Below are positions 24,200-33,622 of a stretch of 64,000 bases of DNA, piece after piece. The notes beneath the pieces are model-generated. The model did not search any database. It was not told where the DNA came from and worked only from the letters and a program-made list of their open reading frames with translations. Positions within the stretch are counted from its first letter, which is position 1. Each line of letters starts with the position of its first letter. The stretch covers positions 3,348,001 through 3,412,000 of the forward strand of contig NZ_CP040887.1 of assembly GCF_006337125.1 (NCBI RefSeq). The letters run 5' to 3'. The translations under genes and the position numbers were made by a program. This DNA comes from Serinicoccus chungangensis. GTDB lineage: Bacteria; Actinomycetota; Actinomycetes; Actinomycetales; Dermatophilaceae.

Positions 24200-25195
24200 C
24201 TAGGTGTGCAGTCGCGCCAGCCGGGCCGTGAGCAGCTCCTGGCGGTGGGCGTTGCCGTGCAGGCCGACGTAGCGCTCGCCGTAGACCGACAGCAGCGAGT
24301 CGTCCAGCCGGCGCACCGCGCCCGGGGGGTAGCGGTAGCCCATCCGCGTCTCGATCGCCGTGTCGTCGACCACGCGCAGGACCTCCCGCAGCTCGGCCAG
24401 CGAGGTGACGCCGAGCTCGAGGAGCAGCCCGCTGATCCAGGCGTAGTGGTCGGTGCGCGACCACCCGGCGTCGGCGAACTGGCCGGCGAGGAACGCGGCG
24501 AGGTCGGTGGCCCCGATCCGCGGGTCGTCGTCCGGGGCGTCGGCCGGGGACGTCAACGCCTGCCGGTGCCTATCGCGGATGGCGGAGAACTGCTGGTCCG
24601 CCAGCTCCAGGAGCCCGGCGGCCAGCGTGAACCGGCGGTCGAAGTCGTGGGCGTGCTCCTGCGGCACCGACCCCTTGTAGCGGATGTCGTGCTCGAACTC
24701 GGCCCACGCGTGCTGCAGCACGGTCCGGATCTGCACCGACGCCGGTCGACCGGCCGGTATGCCCGCCGCCCGGGCGCGCTCGTCGTCGAGGGCGACGAGC
24801 AGGTGTCGGCTGGCGTAGCCGAAGCGGCCCTCGGCCGCGGTCTCCTGACCCATGTCGCGGTCGTCACGCACCTCGAGCTGGGCGTCCAGCAGCTGGGCGA
24901 CGGCGTCGACGTCGTCCTGCACGTAGGTGACGACCCGCACGCCGATCTGGTCGGTGATGTCGGTGAGCGGCTTGGGGAAGGCCAGCCGGCCGCTCCCGGT
25001 CCGTCGCGCGGCCTTGCCGGCGAAGGACTCGACCGTCTTGGTCCGTCCGGTCACCGCGAGGTAGTTGATGCCGGCGTCGTCGAGCAGCTGGGTGACGAGC
25101 CCGACGTAGGAGTCGGTCGCGGCGCGCAGGGCCTCGTGCCCCGCGGCATACCGCGCGACCGCCCTGCGGATCCGGACCGACTGGTTGCTCGCCAC
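24200..25195 (-). CDS. RelA/SpoT-domain protein (small alarmone synthetase-like)
   Basis: The protein has about 331 residues. The first 200 contain the RelA/SpoT nucleotidyltransferase pattern: AVTGRTKTVESFAGKAARR, then DITDQIGVRVVTYV, GYASRHLLVAL and QIRTVLQHAWAEFEHDI followed by RYKG. This suggests ppGpp or pppApp synthesis, or binding without catalysis. A further 120 residues, with DHYAWISGLLLELG and a C-terminal YGERYVGLHG, are not part of the usual small synthetases. No hydrolase domain is seen. I prefer the GTG at 25195 because the residues before it (to an ATG at 25246) are arginine/proline-rich and unlike the family. The start is uncertain. Confidence 0.7.
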   Translation of the reverse strand: MASNQSVRIRRAVARYAAGHEALRAATDSYVGLVTQLLDDAGINYLAVTGRTKTVESFAGKAARRTGSGRLAFPKPLTDITDQIGVRVVTYVQDDVDAVAQLLDAQLEVRDDRDMGQETAAEGRFGYASRHLLVALDDERARAAGIPAGRPASVQIRTVLQHAWAEFEHDIRYKGSVPQEHAHDFDRRFTLAAGLLELADQQFSAIRDRHRQALTSPADAPDDDPRIGATDLAAFLAGQFADAGWSRTDHYAWISGLLLELGVTSLAELREVLRVVDDTAIETRMGYRYPPGAVRRLDDSLLSVYGERYVGLHGNAHRQELLTARLARLHT

Positions 25196-25268
25196 GGACC
25201 CCAGCCTGCCGTATGCGGGACGCCGGGGTCGCAGGGGCATGGCCACGACGCCGCTCCGGCGCTCGGGG

Positions 25269-26661
25269 TCAGGCGGGTGCTCCGGCGGCCGAGCGCCGTC
25301 GGGCCCGGCGCGCGCGCCGGTCCGCCCGGAGGGCGGCCAGCCAGCGGGACGCGGACCGGTCGGAGAGGGCGAGGAGGGCCACGATCGAGGTCGAAGTCAG
25401 GAGCAGCTGCAGCGGCCCGAGGGCACCCAGCTCCAGGGAGGGGGCGACCATGGCGATCGCGCCGTCCAGGGTGAGGCCGGCCAGCACCACGTAGCGCGCC
25501 CAGGCGTGCCCGCGCAGGATGAGGACGAGCATCGGCACCTGGACCACGGCCTGGACCAGCGCGGTGACCGAGGCCAGGGCGAAGCGGCTGGCCAGGGTGC
25601 CGTCGCCCAGGTCCACCTGCAGCGCGCCGACGAGCACGCCGAGGACCTGCAGCAGCGCCCCCAGGGCGATGGCGCCGACGGCCACGAGGAAGACCGCGGG
25701 GCGCGGCGGGACGGCGTTGTTGGCCTGGTCGTCCTCGCTGCTCCGGGTCACCCAGGACGCCGCCGCGACGTCCGGCTCTAGGTCGGGCGGGGGGTCAGGC
25801 ACGACCACGGAGGTCACGTCCAGGACGGGCAGGTCGCCGTCGGTGTGGATGGCGTCACCCCCGCCGTTGCGGTGGTGGTAGCCGGTGGAGAAGTCCTCGA
25901 TGACGTCGACCGAGACCGGGAGGTCGGTGGCCCGCACCGTGTCCACGATGTAGTCGCGCTCGGCGTCGGTGTCGGCGTCGATCTTGTGGGTGACCTGCAG
26001 GGTGAAGAGCGAGAGGCCGACGGCGCGGTCGTAGGTGCCCGCGGCGACCCAGTCGACCTGGTGCCCCCCGGGGAGGAACCACCCCTGGGGGCAGCGCCAC
26101 AGACGCACGTGGTGACGCTTGGCGGGGCTGTCCGCGACCTCCTGCTGGAAGGCGACGTCCTGCTGGCGACCGAAGAGGAACAGCGAGCTCACCGGCGCCT
26201 GCGGGTAGGAGCGTCCGGTCACGGACCCGGTGATGATGCGCCAGGACGTCCGGACGGTGATCGGGTCGGCGACCACCCAGCCGGCCTGCCGCATGACGGC
26301 GTCGATCTGCTCAGCCGATCCCCGGACCGCGAGGTTCACCGGGTCGCCGAGCAGCCCGTCGGCCGTGCGCACCCGGCCGATGAAGTACTCCGGCACGTAG
26401 ATCTGTGTGAGCACGCGGTGCAGGCGGGGAAGGGCGAGGTAGGCCGTGATGACCCAGAACGCCACGAGGTAGGCCAGGTGCCACCAGTCCAGGTCCAGGC
26501 TCAGCCTCAGCAGCAGGACGGCGAACCACGCCGCGTACACCGCCCCGAAGACGAAGAGGGACCCGGTCCACGACGACGGACACCCCGCTCGGCCCGTGCG
26601 TGTCCACCCTGACCTTGGTCGGGTCGCTGCGGTAGCGCGGCAGGGGGCGCGGGGTGGGCAC
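25269..26661 (-). CDS. LssY C-terminal-like membrane protein, apparently frameshifted near its N-terminus
   Basis: From 26540 down to 25269 one frame encodes about 423 residues: an N-terminal membrane segment pair (FAVLLLRLSLDLDWWHLAYL), a soluble LssY_C-like domain (DPVNLAVRGSAEQIDAVMRQ, VRTSWRIITGSVTGRSYPQ, HVRLWRCPQGW) and four C-terminal membrane helices. The natural start appears to be a GTG at 26661 in a different frame. Codons there are almost all G/C-ending as far as VSVVVDR, and then the good codon pattern jumps to the other frame at SLFVFGAVYAAW. A one-base error or mutation around 26560-26570 would explain this. The function of LssY_C proteins is unknown. Confidence 0.65.
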
Positions 26662-26700
26662 GAGGGCAGCGTAGAGCCCGGGGGTACCCGTGCGCAGGGG

Positions 26701-27153
26701 TCACCGACCGTGGCGGTCCGAGGCCGACCACGGCCAGTCGCTGCGCAGCCACCGCGCGACGGCGTCGGCGAGCGGCCCGTCGTGGGCCGCTCGGTCGGCG
26801 CGCACCCAGGACTGCACGCTGACGTCGGTGCCCTCCCGCTCGGGCGGGTAGAGGTAGACGCAGCCGACGACCTCCTCCCCCTCGAGCACGGTGTAGGTGA
26901 AGCCGCGCCCCGCCTCGAAGTCGGCGGCGTGCCGGCGCAGGTCCGCCAGGTTCTCCTCCGCGCTCATGCCCTGGGGCGGGGGCCAGTCGCCGTCGGGGTA
27001 GCCGGGGGTCGCTCGGATGTGGTCGATGCTCGAGGACCACGCGGCGAGGTCGGCCTCGTGGTGCTGCGGTCCGAGCGGCTCCAGCCGCAGCTCGCCGACC
27101 ACGAGCGTGGTGGGAGCGGTGAAGCCGGCGGGGACGAAGGGTGGCGAGGACAT
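26701..27153 (-). CDS. GNAT-family N-acetyltransferase
   Basis: The 150-residue protein contains a GNAT-like central strand pair GFTYTVLEGEEVVGCVYLYP, followed by VSVQSWVRADRAA and a C-terminal helix. The acetyl-CoA pyrophosphate loop is weak, so assignment to a particular subfamily is not possible. The first 20 residues (before TTLVVGELRLEPL) form a short tail. The ATG at 27153 is chosen as the first good start. It lies 32 nt from the next gene in the same direction and may be co-transcribed with the MFS transporter. Confidence 0.7.
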   Translation of the reverse strand: MSSPPFVPAGFTAPTTLVVGELRLEPLGPQHHEADLAAWSSSIDHIRATPGYPDGDWPPPQGMSAEENLADLRRHAADFEAGRGFTYTVLEGEEVVGCVYLYPPEREGTDVSVQSWVRADRAAHDGPLADAVARWLRSDWPWSASDRHGR

Positions 27154-27185
27154 CTGCCGAGGGTAGGGCCGAGCCGTCCGGAGGG

Positions 27186-28373
27186 TCACCGGGTTCTCGT
27201 CGTCGCGGCCGCGTGCCGCTCGCGCGCCATCGCCGCCAGCCCCAGCACCGGACCCGGGAGCAGGAGCCACGCGACCGCGGGCCCGAGACCGGCGTACGTG
27301 GCGGAGACGAGCAGGATCGACCCGGCGCTGAGGGCGAAGCCGAGGCTGTTCTGGATGGCCAGGGCGCTGCCGACGAGGTCCTGCGGGCAGGCCCGCGCGC
27401 TCAGGGCGGAGAACTGCGGGGAGTCGGTGATGACCGCGACGCCCCAGAGCAGCAGCGCAGCGAGCACGAGCCAGGACGGTCCCGCGACGAGCAGCGGGTA
27501 TGCCGCGCACACCAGCCCGGAGGCCGCGAGCGCGACCACGGCGACCCGCGCGCTGCCCCAGGTGGCCGACAGCCGGCCCCCGACGACGCACCCCGCCGCC
27601 CCCACCGCGATGACGGCGAAGGACCACGCCGGGACGGCGTCGCCACCCGGCGCGAGGGCGTCGGCGACCAGGAGCGGGACGAGGGTCCAGAAGGCGTAGA
27701 GCTCCCACATGTGGCCGAAGTAGCCGAGTGCCGCGGAGCGGTAGTCGCGCACCGTGAAGGCGCGCAGCACGGCCCCCCAGCGCAGACCGCCCGGCGCCGC
27801 CCGGGGCAGGTGCGGCCCGTCCCCGAGGGCCAGGACGAGCGCCGCCGCGCCCAGGGCGAGGACCGAGGAGGTGAGCATCACCTGCGTCCAGTCGAGGCCC
27901 ACGCCGACGGCCCGGATCCCGTGCGGCAGCGCCGTCCCGAGCGTGAGCATGCCCACCAGCCAGCCCAGGCTCGCGCCGGCCCGGCCGGGGTCCCAGGAGA
28001 CGACCATCTTCATGCCCAGGGGGTAGACCCCGGCCAGTGCCATACCGGTGACGAAGCGCCACACCATCCCCTCGGCCGGTCCCGTGGCGAGCAGCGCGAA
28101 GCCCGCGTTGGTGAGGGCCGCCACGACGGCGGAGACCGCGAAGACCCGGCTGGCGCGGAAGCGGTCGGCCAGGCCGGACATCGCCATGCCGACGGTGCCG
28201 AGCGCGAAGCCCAGCTGCACCGCCAGCGTCAGCCGTCCGATGCCGGACGCGTCCAGCCCCCACTCCCCGCGCAGCCCCTCGGCCGCGCTGTTGGCGCTGA
28301 ACCACACCGAGGTCCCGAGCAGCATCGCCACGACGACCGTGGCGACCGCGCGACGGGGGGAGGTCGGGGTCAT
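27186..28373 (-). CDS. major facilitator superfamily transporter
   Basis: The 395-residue protein has 12 hydrophobic segments. The loop motif [15 protein letters not shown] after helix 2 and a second-half repeat with [20 protein letters not shown] show the MFS pattern. [17 protein letters not shown] early on resembles the actinobacterial nitrate/cyanate-like MFS branch. Substrate unknown. The ATG at 28373 lies in a 93-bp gap shared with the divergent dehydrogenase. Confidence 0.85.
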   Translation of the reverse strand: MTPTSPRRAVATVVVAMLLGTSVWFSANSAAEGLRGEWGLDASGIGRLTLAVQLGFALGTVGMAMSGLADRFRASRVFAVSAVVAALTNAGFALLATGPAEGMVWRFVTGMALAGVYPLGMKMVVSWDPGRAGASLGWLVGMLTLGTALPHGIRAVGVGLDWTQVMLTSSVLALGAAALVLALGDGPHLPRAAPGGLRWGAVLRAFTVRDYRSAALGYFGHMWELYAFWTLVPLLVADALAPGGDAVPAWSFAVIAVGAAGCVVGGRLSATWGSARVAVVALAASGLVCAAYPLLVAGPSWLVLAALLLWGVAVITDSPQFSALSARACPQDLVGSALAIQNSLGFALSAGSILLVSATYAGLGPAVAWLLLPGPVLGLAAMARERHAAATTRTR

Positions 28374-28466
28374 GGGCCGACCCTAGGCCGCCGGGCCCGG
28401 GGTACGGTCCACCTGGCCGGACGGCGCAGCCGGACCGGCCCGTACCGACCACCACCAGGAGGAAGC

Positions 28467-29483
28467 ATGCGCGGAGCAGTCATCCACGGACCCGGGGACG
28501 TCCGGGTCGAGGAGCGCGAGGACCCCACGGTCACCGAGCCCACCGACGCCGTCGTCCGGACCCTCGCCACCTGTGTCTGCGGGTCCGACCTGTGGCCCTA
28601 CCGCGGGATCGCCGAGGTCGCCGAGCCCCGGCCGATCGGCCACGAGTTCGTGGGCGTCGTCGAGGAGACCGGCTCCGCCGTGGGGACCGTGCAGGTCGGT
28701 GACGTCGTCGTCGGCGGCTTCCTGCACAGCGACAACACCTGCCCCGTCTGCCGCGTCGGCCAGCACGCCAACTGCCAGCACGGGGGCGGGTACGCCGGGT
28801 GCCAGGCCGAGCTCGTCCGGATCCCGCACGCCGACGGGACCCTCCTCGCGACCCCCGGCCGACCCGACGACGACCTCGTGCCGAGCCTGCTGGCGCTCTC
28901 GGACGTCATGGGGACCGGGTGGCACGCCGCGGTCTCGGCGCAGGTGCGCGAGGGCGGCAGCGTCGTCGTCGTCGGGGACGGCGCGGTCGGCCTCTGCGGC
29001 GTGCTGGCCGCGAAGGTCATGGGCGCCGAGCGCATCATCGCCATGAGCAGGTACGCCGACCGCCAGGAGCTCGCCCGGACGTTCGGGGCGACCGACATCA
29101 TCGCCGAGCGGGGTGAGGAGGGCGTCGCCGCGGTGCGGGACCTCACCGACGGGATCGGGGCCGACGCGGTGCTCGAGTGCGTCGGCACCCAGGACTCCGT
29201 CGTGCAGGCGCTGCAGTCGGCGCGGCCGGGCGGCATGGTCGGCTGGGTCGGCGTCCCCCACGTCACCGACATCCCCCAGGAGCACATGTTCTACCGCAAC
29301 GTGGGCCTGCGCGGCGGGATCGCCCCGGTCCGCGCCTACCTCCCCGACCTGCTGCGCCGGGTCCTCGACCGCGAGATCGACCCCGGCCAGGTCTTCGACC
29401 TCGAGCTGCCGCTCGAGCAGGCCGCGGAGGGGTATGCCGCGATGGACGAGCGCCGCGCGATCAAGGTGCTGCTGTGGCCCTGA
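28467..29483 (+). CDS. zinc-dependent alcohol/sugar dehydrogenase
   Basis: The 338-residue medium-chain dehydrogenase has the catalytic-zinc loop ATCVCGSDLWPYRG with PIGHEFVG. A partial structural-zinc lobe (NTCPVCRVGQHANCQHGGGY) is present, and VVVVGDGAVGLCGVLAAKVM is the nucleotide site. The ribosome site AGGAGGAAGC precedes the ATG. It lies just upstream of the acid-sugar operon in the same orientation but separated by 140 bp with its own candidate operators. It could oxidise a C4 sugar to feed that pathway; this is only positional inference. Confidence 0.85.
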   Translation: MRGAVIHGPGDVRVEEREDPTVTEPTDAVVRTLATCVCGSDLWPYRGIAEVAEPRPIGHEFVGVVEETGSAVGTVQVGDVVVGGFLHSDNTCPVCRVGQHANCQHGGGYAGCQAELVRIPHADGTLLATPGRPDDDLVPSLLALSDVMGTGWHAAVSAQVREGGSVVVVGDGAVGLCGVLAAKVMGAERIIAMSRYADRQELARTFGATDIIAERGEEGVAAVRDLTDGIGADAVLECVGTQDSVVQALQSARPGGMVGWVGVPHVTDIPQEHMFYRNVGLRGGIAPVRAYLPDLLRRVLDREIDPGQVFDLELPLEQAAEGYAAMDERRAIKVLLWP

Positions 29484-29522
29484 GACAGGACGCCGGTCCG
29501 GCAGGCGATCCTTGTGTGCTCA

Positions 29523-29564
29523 GATCGCGCAACACTCATGCTTGATCTGCGCAGGCTTGCCTGC
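29523..29564. promoter_or_regulatory. candidate operators upstream of the acid-sugar operon
   Basis: Two similar sites, GATCGCGCA at 29523 and GATCTGCGCA at 29544, lie 21 bp (two helical turns) apart. They are followed by a perfect palindrome GCAGGCTTGCCTGC at 29551-29564. The DeoR regulator encoded at the end of the operon is the natural candidate to bind here. Confidence 0.45.
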
Positions 29565-29623
29565 CAGACTCGGGCGCACCCGGGACAGCGCCGCCCCGGG
29601 CCCGCGCACCCAGGAGAGTCATC

Positions 29624-31135
29624 GTGGACATTCAGCTGCTGCTCGCGCTCGTCGCGGGCATCGCGACCATCATCGTGCTGGTCCTGCGGACCAGGCTCGA
29701 TGCCTTCATCGCCCTGCTCGTGGCCTGCGTGGTCACCGGGATCCTGGCCGGTCAGGAGCTGACCGGCATCGTCGGGTCCATCACGACAGGCTTCGGCACG
29801 ACCCTCGGCAACATCGGCATCGTCATCGGCCTGGGGGTGGCCATCGGCAAGATCCTCGAGGTCTCCGGTGCGGCCGACGCGCTGGCCCGGGCCTTCCTCA
29901 AGGCCTTCGGGCGCGGTCGCGAGGAGTGGGCCCTCGGGTCCGTCGGGTCCCTGGTCTCGATCCCCGTCTTCTGCGACAGCGGCTACGTCATCATGAACCC
30001 CCTGGCCCGGTCCATCGCGCGGGTCAAGCGCGGCGGCTACGTCGCCCTGGCCCTGGCCCTGGGCTGCGGGATGACGCTCACCCACCACATGGTCCCGCCC
30101 ACCCCCGGCCCGCTCGCGGCCACCGGCATCCTGGGCGCCGACCTCGGCCTGGTCATCGTGACCGGTCTGGTCTTCACCGTCATCCTGCTGCCGGTGGTCG
30201 TGGTCTACGCCCGCTGGATCGGACCGACGCTGGAGGACAAGATCGTGCCCGAGGTCCGGGACGTGGTCTACCCGCACCTCGCCGCCGTCGGTGCCGGCGG
30301 ACGCCGCACCACCCGCACCGGTGCGCAGGGTGGGTCCGCCGGTGAGCACGGGGCCGAGGCCACCGACGAGACCGAGCACGACGTCCAGACCTACGACCCG
30401 GAGACCTACTTCGGCGAGCCCCCCGCCGGGGAGGAGCACCGCCGGGTGGGCGCCCTGCTCGGCTCCCTGCCGCTCGCGATCCCGCTCGCCCTCATCGTGG
30501 CCAACACCGTGACCGCGGCGGTCGACCGGAACCAGCAGGGGGCGCTCTCCGGCGACTACGAGGCCAGCGGGTGGACGGCGCCCTTCGCCTTCCTCGGCAA
30601 CCCGGTCGTGGCCCTCGTCATCGGCGCCATCCTGGCCGTCTACGTCCTGCTGCCCCGCTGGACCCCGCGGAGCAAGGTGCAGGGCTGGCTGGCCGAGGCG
30701 GCGGCGTCCGCGGGTCTCATCCTGCTCATCACCGGTGCCGGCGGGGCGTTCGGCCAGGTCCTGCGCGACTCCGGCGTGGGCGACGCGCTCGCGGAGGCCA
30801 TCGCCTCCACCGCGCTCCCGGCGTTCCTGGTGCCCTTCGTCATCGCCACCGTCGTGCGCATCGCCCAGGGGTCCGGCACGGTCGCCATGATCACCGCCGC
30901 CTCGGTCACCGCGCCCCTCGTCGACACCCTCGGGGTCGACCCGGTCGTCGCGGTGCTCGCGTGCACGGCCGGCTCCATGGTCTTCAGCTACTTCAACGAC
31001 TCCTACTTCTGGGTCGTCACCCGCTTCACCGGCCTAGAGGGGACTGCGGCCCTCAAGGGCTGGTCCGGCATCACCACGGCCGTGTGGGCGGGGTCGATCC
31101 CGCTGCTCTTCGTGCTCAACCTCATCATGGGCTGA
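29624..31135 (+). CDS. GntP-family gluconate/acid-sugar permease
   Basis: The 503-residue membrane protein has about 12 segments with GntP signatures: GFGTTLGNIGIVIGLGVAIG early, SIPVFCDSGYVIMNPL and THHMVPPTPGPLAATGILGA in the middle, and RIAQGSGTVAMITAASV near the end. It is a proton symporter for gluconate-like acids; the neighbouring kinase points to D-threonate or D-erythronate. A roughly 55-residue hydrophilic acidic loop (around residues 215-270) makes it longer than typical members. The start is GTG, with AGGAGA 7 nt upstream. The next gene begins 4 nt after its stop. Confidence 0.9.
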   Translation: MDIQLLLALVAGIATIIVLVLRTRLDAFIALLVACVVTGILAGQELTGIVGSITTGFGTTLGNIGIVIGLGVAIGKILEVSGAADALARAFLKAFGRGREEWALGSVGSLVSIPVFCDSGYVIMNPLARSIARVKRGGYVALALALGCGMTLTHHMVPPTPGPLAATGILGADLGLVIVTGLVFTVILLPVVVVYARWIGPTLEDKIVPEVRDVVYPHLAAVGAGGRRTTRTGAQGGSAGEHGAEATDETEHDVQTYDPETYFGEPPAGEEHRRVGALLGSLPLAIPLALIVANTVTAAVDRNQQGALSGDYEASGWTAPFAFLGNPVVALVIGAILAVYVLLPRWTPRSKVQGWLAEAAASAGLILLITGAGGAFGQVLRDSGVGDALAEAIASTALPAFLVPFVIATVVRIAQGSGTVAMITAASVTAPLVDTLGVDPVVAVLACTAGSMVFSYFNDSYFWVVTRFTGLEGTAALKGWSGITTAVWAGSIPLLFVLNLIMG

Positions 31136-31139
31136 CCCG

Positions 31140-32465
31140 GTGGCCCGCGTCCTCGTCGTCGCCGACGACCTCACCGGGGCGAACGCCTGCGCGGCCGGGT
31201 TCGCCCGGGCGGGTATGCGCGCCGTGACCCTCGGGCAGACCGACCCGGCGGGGACCATCGCCGAGTTCCACTCCTGCTTCGACGTCATCGTCGTCACGAC
31301 CGAGTCGCGGCACGCCCCCGCGGCGGAGGTGCGCGAGCGGGTGGGGGACGTGGTGCGGGCCGGGTGGCCGGTCGAGCTGCTGAGCACGCGCATCGACACG
31401 ACGCTGCGCGGCAACGTCGGGGTCGCGACGGAGGCGATGCTCACCGTCGCCCGGGAGGTCTCCGACCGTCGCGTCGTGGCGCTCTGCCTGCCCGCGCACC
31501 CCAGCGCCGACCGGGTCACCGTCGAGGGCCACCAGCTCCTGCGCGGCATGCGCCTGGAGAGCACCGAGCTGGCCCACGACCCCCGTGCCCCGGTCGACAC
31601 CTCGGACGTGGCGGAGGTGCTCTCTCGCTCGACCGACCTGCGGGTGCGCCACCTGCCGCTGCGCCTCGTCACCGGGTCGCAGGAGGAGCTCGTCGCCGGG
31701 CTGCGCGAGCTGGTGACCGACGAGGTCGACGTCGTCGTCGCCGACGCGATGACCGTGGAGCACCTGGACCGCGTCGCGACGGCGGCCACCGCCTCCACCG
31801 ACGACATCCTCTGGGTCACGGTGGACCCGGGGCCGGGCGCGGTGGCGATGGCGTCGGCGATGGGGCTGCCCGAGCACTCGAGGTCGGGGCCGCTGCTGGC
31901 GGTGTCCGGCTCGGCGACCGAGCTGACCCGCACCCAGCTGCAGCGGCTCATCACGGACCGCCCCTGCCGCGTCGTGCGGCCACGGACCCTGGACGACTCG
32001 GTCGTGCCCGACGTGGACGCGACGGTGCCGCTGCTGGTGGAGGAGCTGGAGCAGGCCGAGCCCGGGGCCGTCGTCCTGCTCGCCACGGTGCTCGACGCCC
32101 GCGAGCTGCGCCCGCTGTCCGCCGACGAGGGGGAGGCCCTGCCCGCCGCGCTCGGCCGGATCACCCGGCGCGCGCTGCAGGAGACACGGGTCGACGGCCT
32201 CTACACGACCGGCGGGGACATCACCGCCGCGGTCCTGCACGAGGTCGACGGCCAGGGCCTGGAGATCGAGGACGAGGTCGTCCCCCTCGCGGTCGCCGGG
32301 GAGATCGTCTCCGGCCCCTGGGCGGGCCTGCCCATGGTGACCAAGGGAGGGCTGGTCGGCGACGCCGAGACCGCCCTGCTGTGCCTCGACCGGCTCGCCG
32401 GGATGGCCCGGGACCGCTTGCGCTCGGTCCGCACCGCGACCTCGCACGAACGCGCGAGACGATGA
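31140..32465 (+). CDS. four-carbon acid sugar kinase (DtnK/DUF1537 type)
   Basis: The 441-residue kinase of the DUF1537 family phosphorylates D-threonate, D-erythronate or a similar acid at C4. The N-terminal ADDLTGAN motif, LLSTRIDTTLRGNVG, and the C-terminal YTTGGDITAAVL followed by MVTKGGLVGD are the conserved nucleotide and substrate loops. It follows the permease by 4 nt. The stop overlaps a 25-codon reading frame as ATGA. With PdxA2 next, the product is expected to be oxidised and decarboxylated to dihydroxyacetone phosphate. D-threonate versus erythronate cannot be told from sequence alone. Confidence 0.85.
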   Translation: MARVLVVADDLTGANACAAGFARAGMRAVTLGQTDPAGTIAEFHSCFDVIVVTTESRHAPAAEVRERVGDVVRAGWPVELLSTRIDTTLRGNVGVATEAMLTVAREVSDRRVVALCLPAHPSADRVTVEGHQLLRGMRLESTELAHDPRAPVDTSDVAEVLSRSTDLRVRHLPLRLVTGSQEELVAGLRELVTDEVDVVVADAMTVEHLDRVATAATASTDDILWVTVDPGPGAVAMASAMGLPEHSRSGPLLAVSGSATELTRTQLQRLITDRPCRVVRPRTLDDSVVPDVDATVPLLVEELEQAEPGAVVLLATVLDARELRPLSADEGEALPAALGRITRRALQETRVDGLYTTGGDITAAVLHEVDGQGLEIEDEVVPLAVAGEIVSGPWAGLPMVTKGGLVGDAETALLCLDRLAGMARDRLRSVRTATSHERARR

Positions 32466-32539
32466 CCACGACCACGACCACGACGACCCGGCACCACCGC
32501 ATACGGCACCACTGCACCCAAGGAGATGAGTTCGCATGA
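32462..32539 (+). CDS. 25-codon threonine-run reading frame between kinase and dehydrogenase
   Basis: The ATG at 32462 overlaps the kinase stop as ATGA, and the frame ends in a TGA that overlaps the ATG of the dehydrogenase. Met is followed by eight consecutive Thr codons (ACC/ACG mix), then an Arg/His stretch and a tail that contains the AAGGAGA ribosome site of the next gene. It may be only a spacer that happens to be open. It could also couple translation of the two enzymes or sense threonine-tRNA charging. Rare codons (ATA, CAA, GGA, GCA) in its second half argue for caution. Confidence 0.35.
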   Translation: MTTTTTTTTRHHRIRHHCTQGDEFA

Positions 32540-33582
32540 GCACCACCCCGGTCCTCGCACTGACCGTCGGTGACCCCGTGGGCATCGGCCCGGAGATCAC
32601 CGCCTCGACCCTGGCCGAGTTCGCCGGCACCCCCGACCACCACGGGATCGCCGTCGGCGACCGCGTCGCCCTCGAGAGGGCGGTGGAGGTCCTCGGCCTG
32701 GACGTCGAGGTCCGGGTGGTGTCCGACTGGAGCACGCCGTCCGCCGGCGAGGGCACCATCGACGTCTTCGACATCGGCGTGCTCGAGGGCGACATGCCGG
32801 AGTGGGGGTCCGTCGACGGCAGGGCCGGCCGGGCCGCGATCACCGCCATCGAGGTCGCCACCCGGGCGGCCATGGACGAGCAGATCTCCGGGATCGTCAC
32901 CGGTCCCATCAACAAGGAGGCCATCTGGGAGGCCGGCAGCAAGCACCTGGGCCACACCGAGATGCTCGGCGAGCTCACCGGGGTGACCAAGCAGGACACG
33001 ATGTTCGTGGTCCGTGACGACGCGGAGGGGGCCCACCACCTGCGCATCTTCTTCGCCACGCGGCACCTGTCGCTGCGCAAGGCCCTCGACGCCATCACGC
33101 TGGACTCGCAGGTGGACTCCATCGTGCGGGCGCACCGTGCCCTCGAGGTCTTCGGCGTCGACAACCCGCGGCTCGCGACCGCCGCCATCAACCCGCACGG
33201 CGGGGAGAACGGCGCCTTCGGCGACGAGGAGATCGAGATCCTCCGCCCGGCGGTGGCCGCGGTCAAGGAGCGGGGTCTCGAGGTCGCCGGCCCCATCCCC
33301 GCCGACTCCGTCTTCCACCACGGGCTCACCGGGCGCTACGACGGGGTGCTGTCGCAGTACCACGACCAGGGCCACATCGCCGCCAAGACCTACGACTTCG
33401 ACGGCACCATCTCGGTCACCGTCGGGCTGCCCGTGCTGCGCACGTCCGTGGACCACGGCACCGCCTTCGACATCGCCGGCCAGGGCACGGCCGACCACGG
33501 CACCATGCGCTCGGCCTACCTCGCGGCGGTCGACTACGCTCCGTTCGTCGCGGGCATCCGGGAGGAGTACCTCCCCCGCTGA
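32536..33582 (+). CDS. pdxA2: PdxA2-type 4-phospho-D-threonate/erythronate 3-dehydrogenase
   Basis: The 348-residue protein belongs to the 4-hydroxythreonine-4-phosphate dehydrogenase family: LTVGDPVGIGPEI at the N-terminus, GHTEMLGELTG, NPHGGENGAFGDEE and QYHDQGHIAAKTYD, which carry the metal and phosphate ligands. Next to an acid-sugar kinase it is expected to be the PdxA2 paralogue, acting in D-threonate/D-erythronate catabolism and releasing dihydroxyacetone phosphate, rather than in vitamin B6 synthesis. The ribosome site AAGGAGATGAG is close upstream. The gene is followed by the DeoR regulator after a 40-nt gap. Confidence 0.9.
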   Translation: MSTTPVLALTVGDPVGIGPEITASTLAEFAGTPDHHGIAVGDRVALERAVEVLGLDVEVRVVSDWSTPSAGEGTIDVFDIGVLEGDMPEWGSVDGRAGRAAITAIEVATRAAMDEQISGIVTGPINKEAIWEAGSKHLGHTEMLGELTGVTKQDTMFVVRDDAEGAHHLRIFFATRHLSLRKALDAITLDSQVDSIVRAHRALEVFGVDNPRLATAAINPHGGENGAFGDEEIEILRPAVAAVKERGLEVAGPIPADSVFHHGLTGRYDGVLSQYHDQGHIAAKTYDFDGTISVTVGLPVLRTSVDHGTAFDIAGQGTADHGTMRSAYLAAVDYAPFVAGIREEYLPR

Positions 33583-33622
33583 CGGGGTGACGAGCAACGG
33601 CAGACAGGGCGGGGACGAGAGC

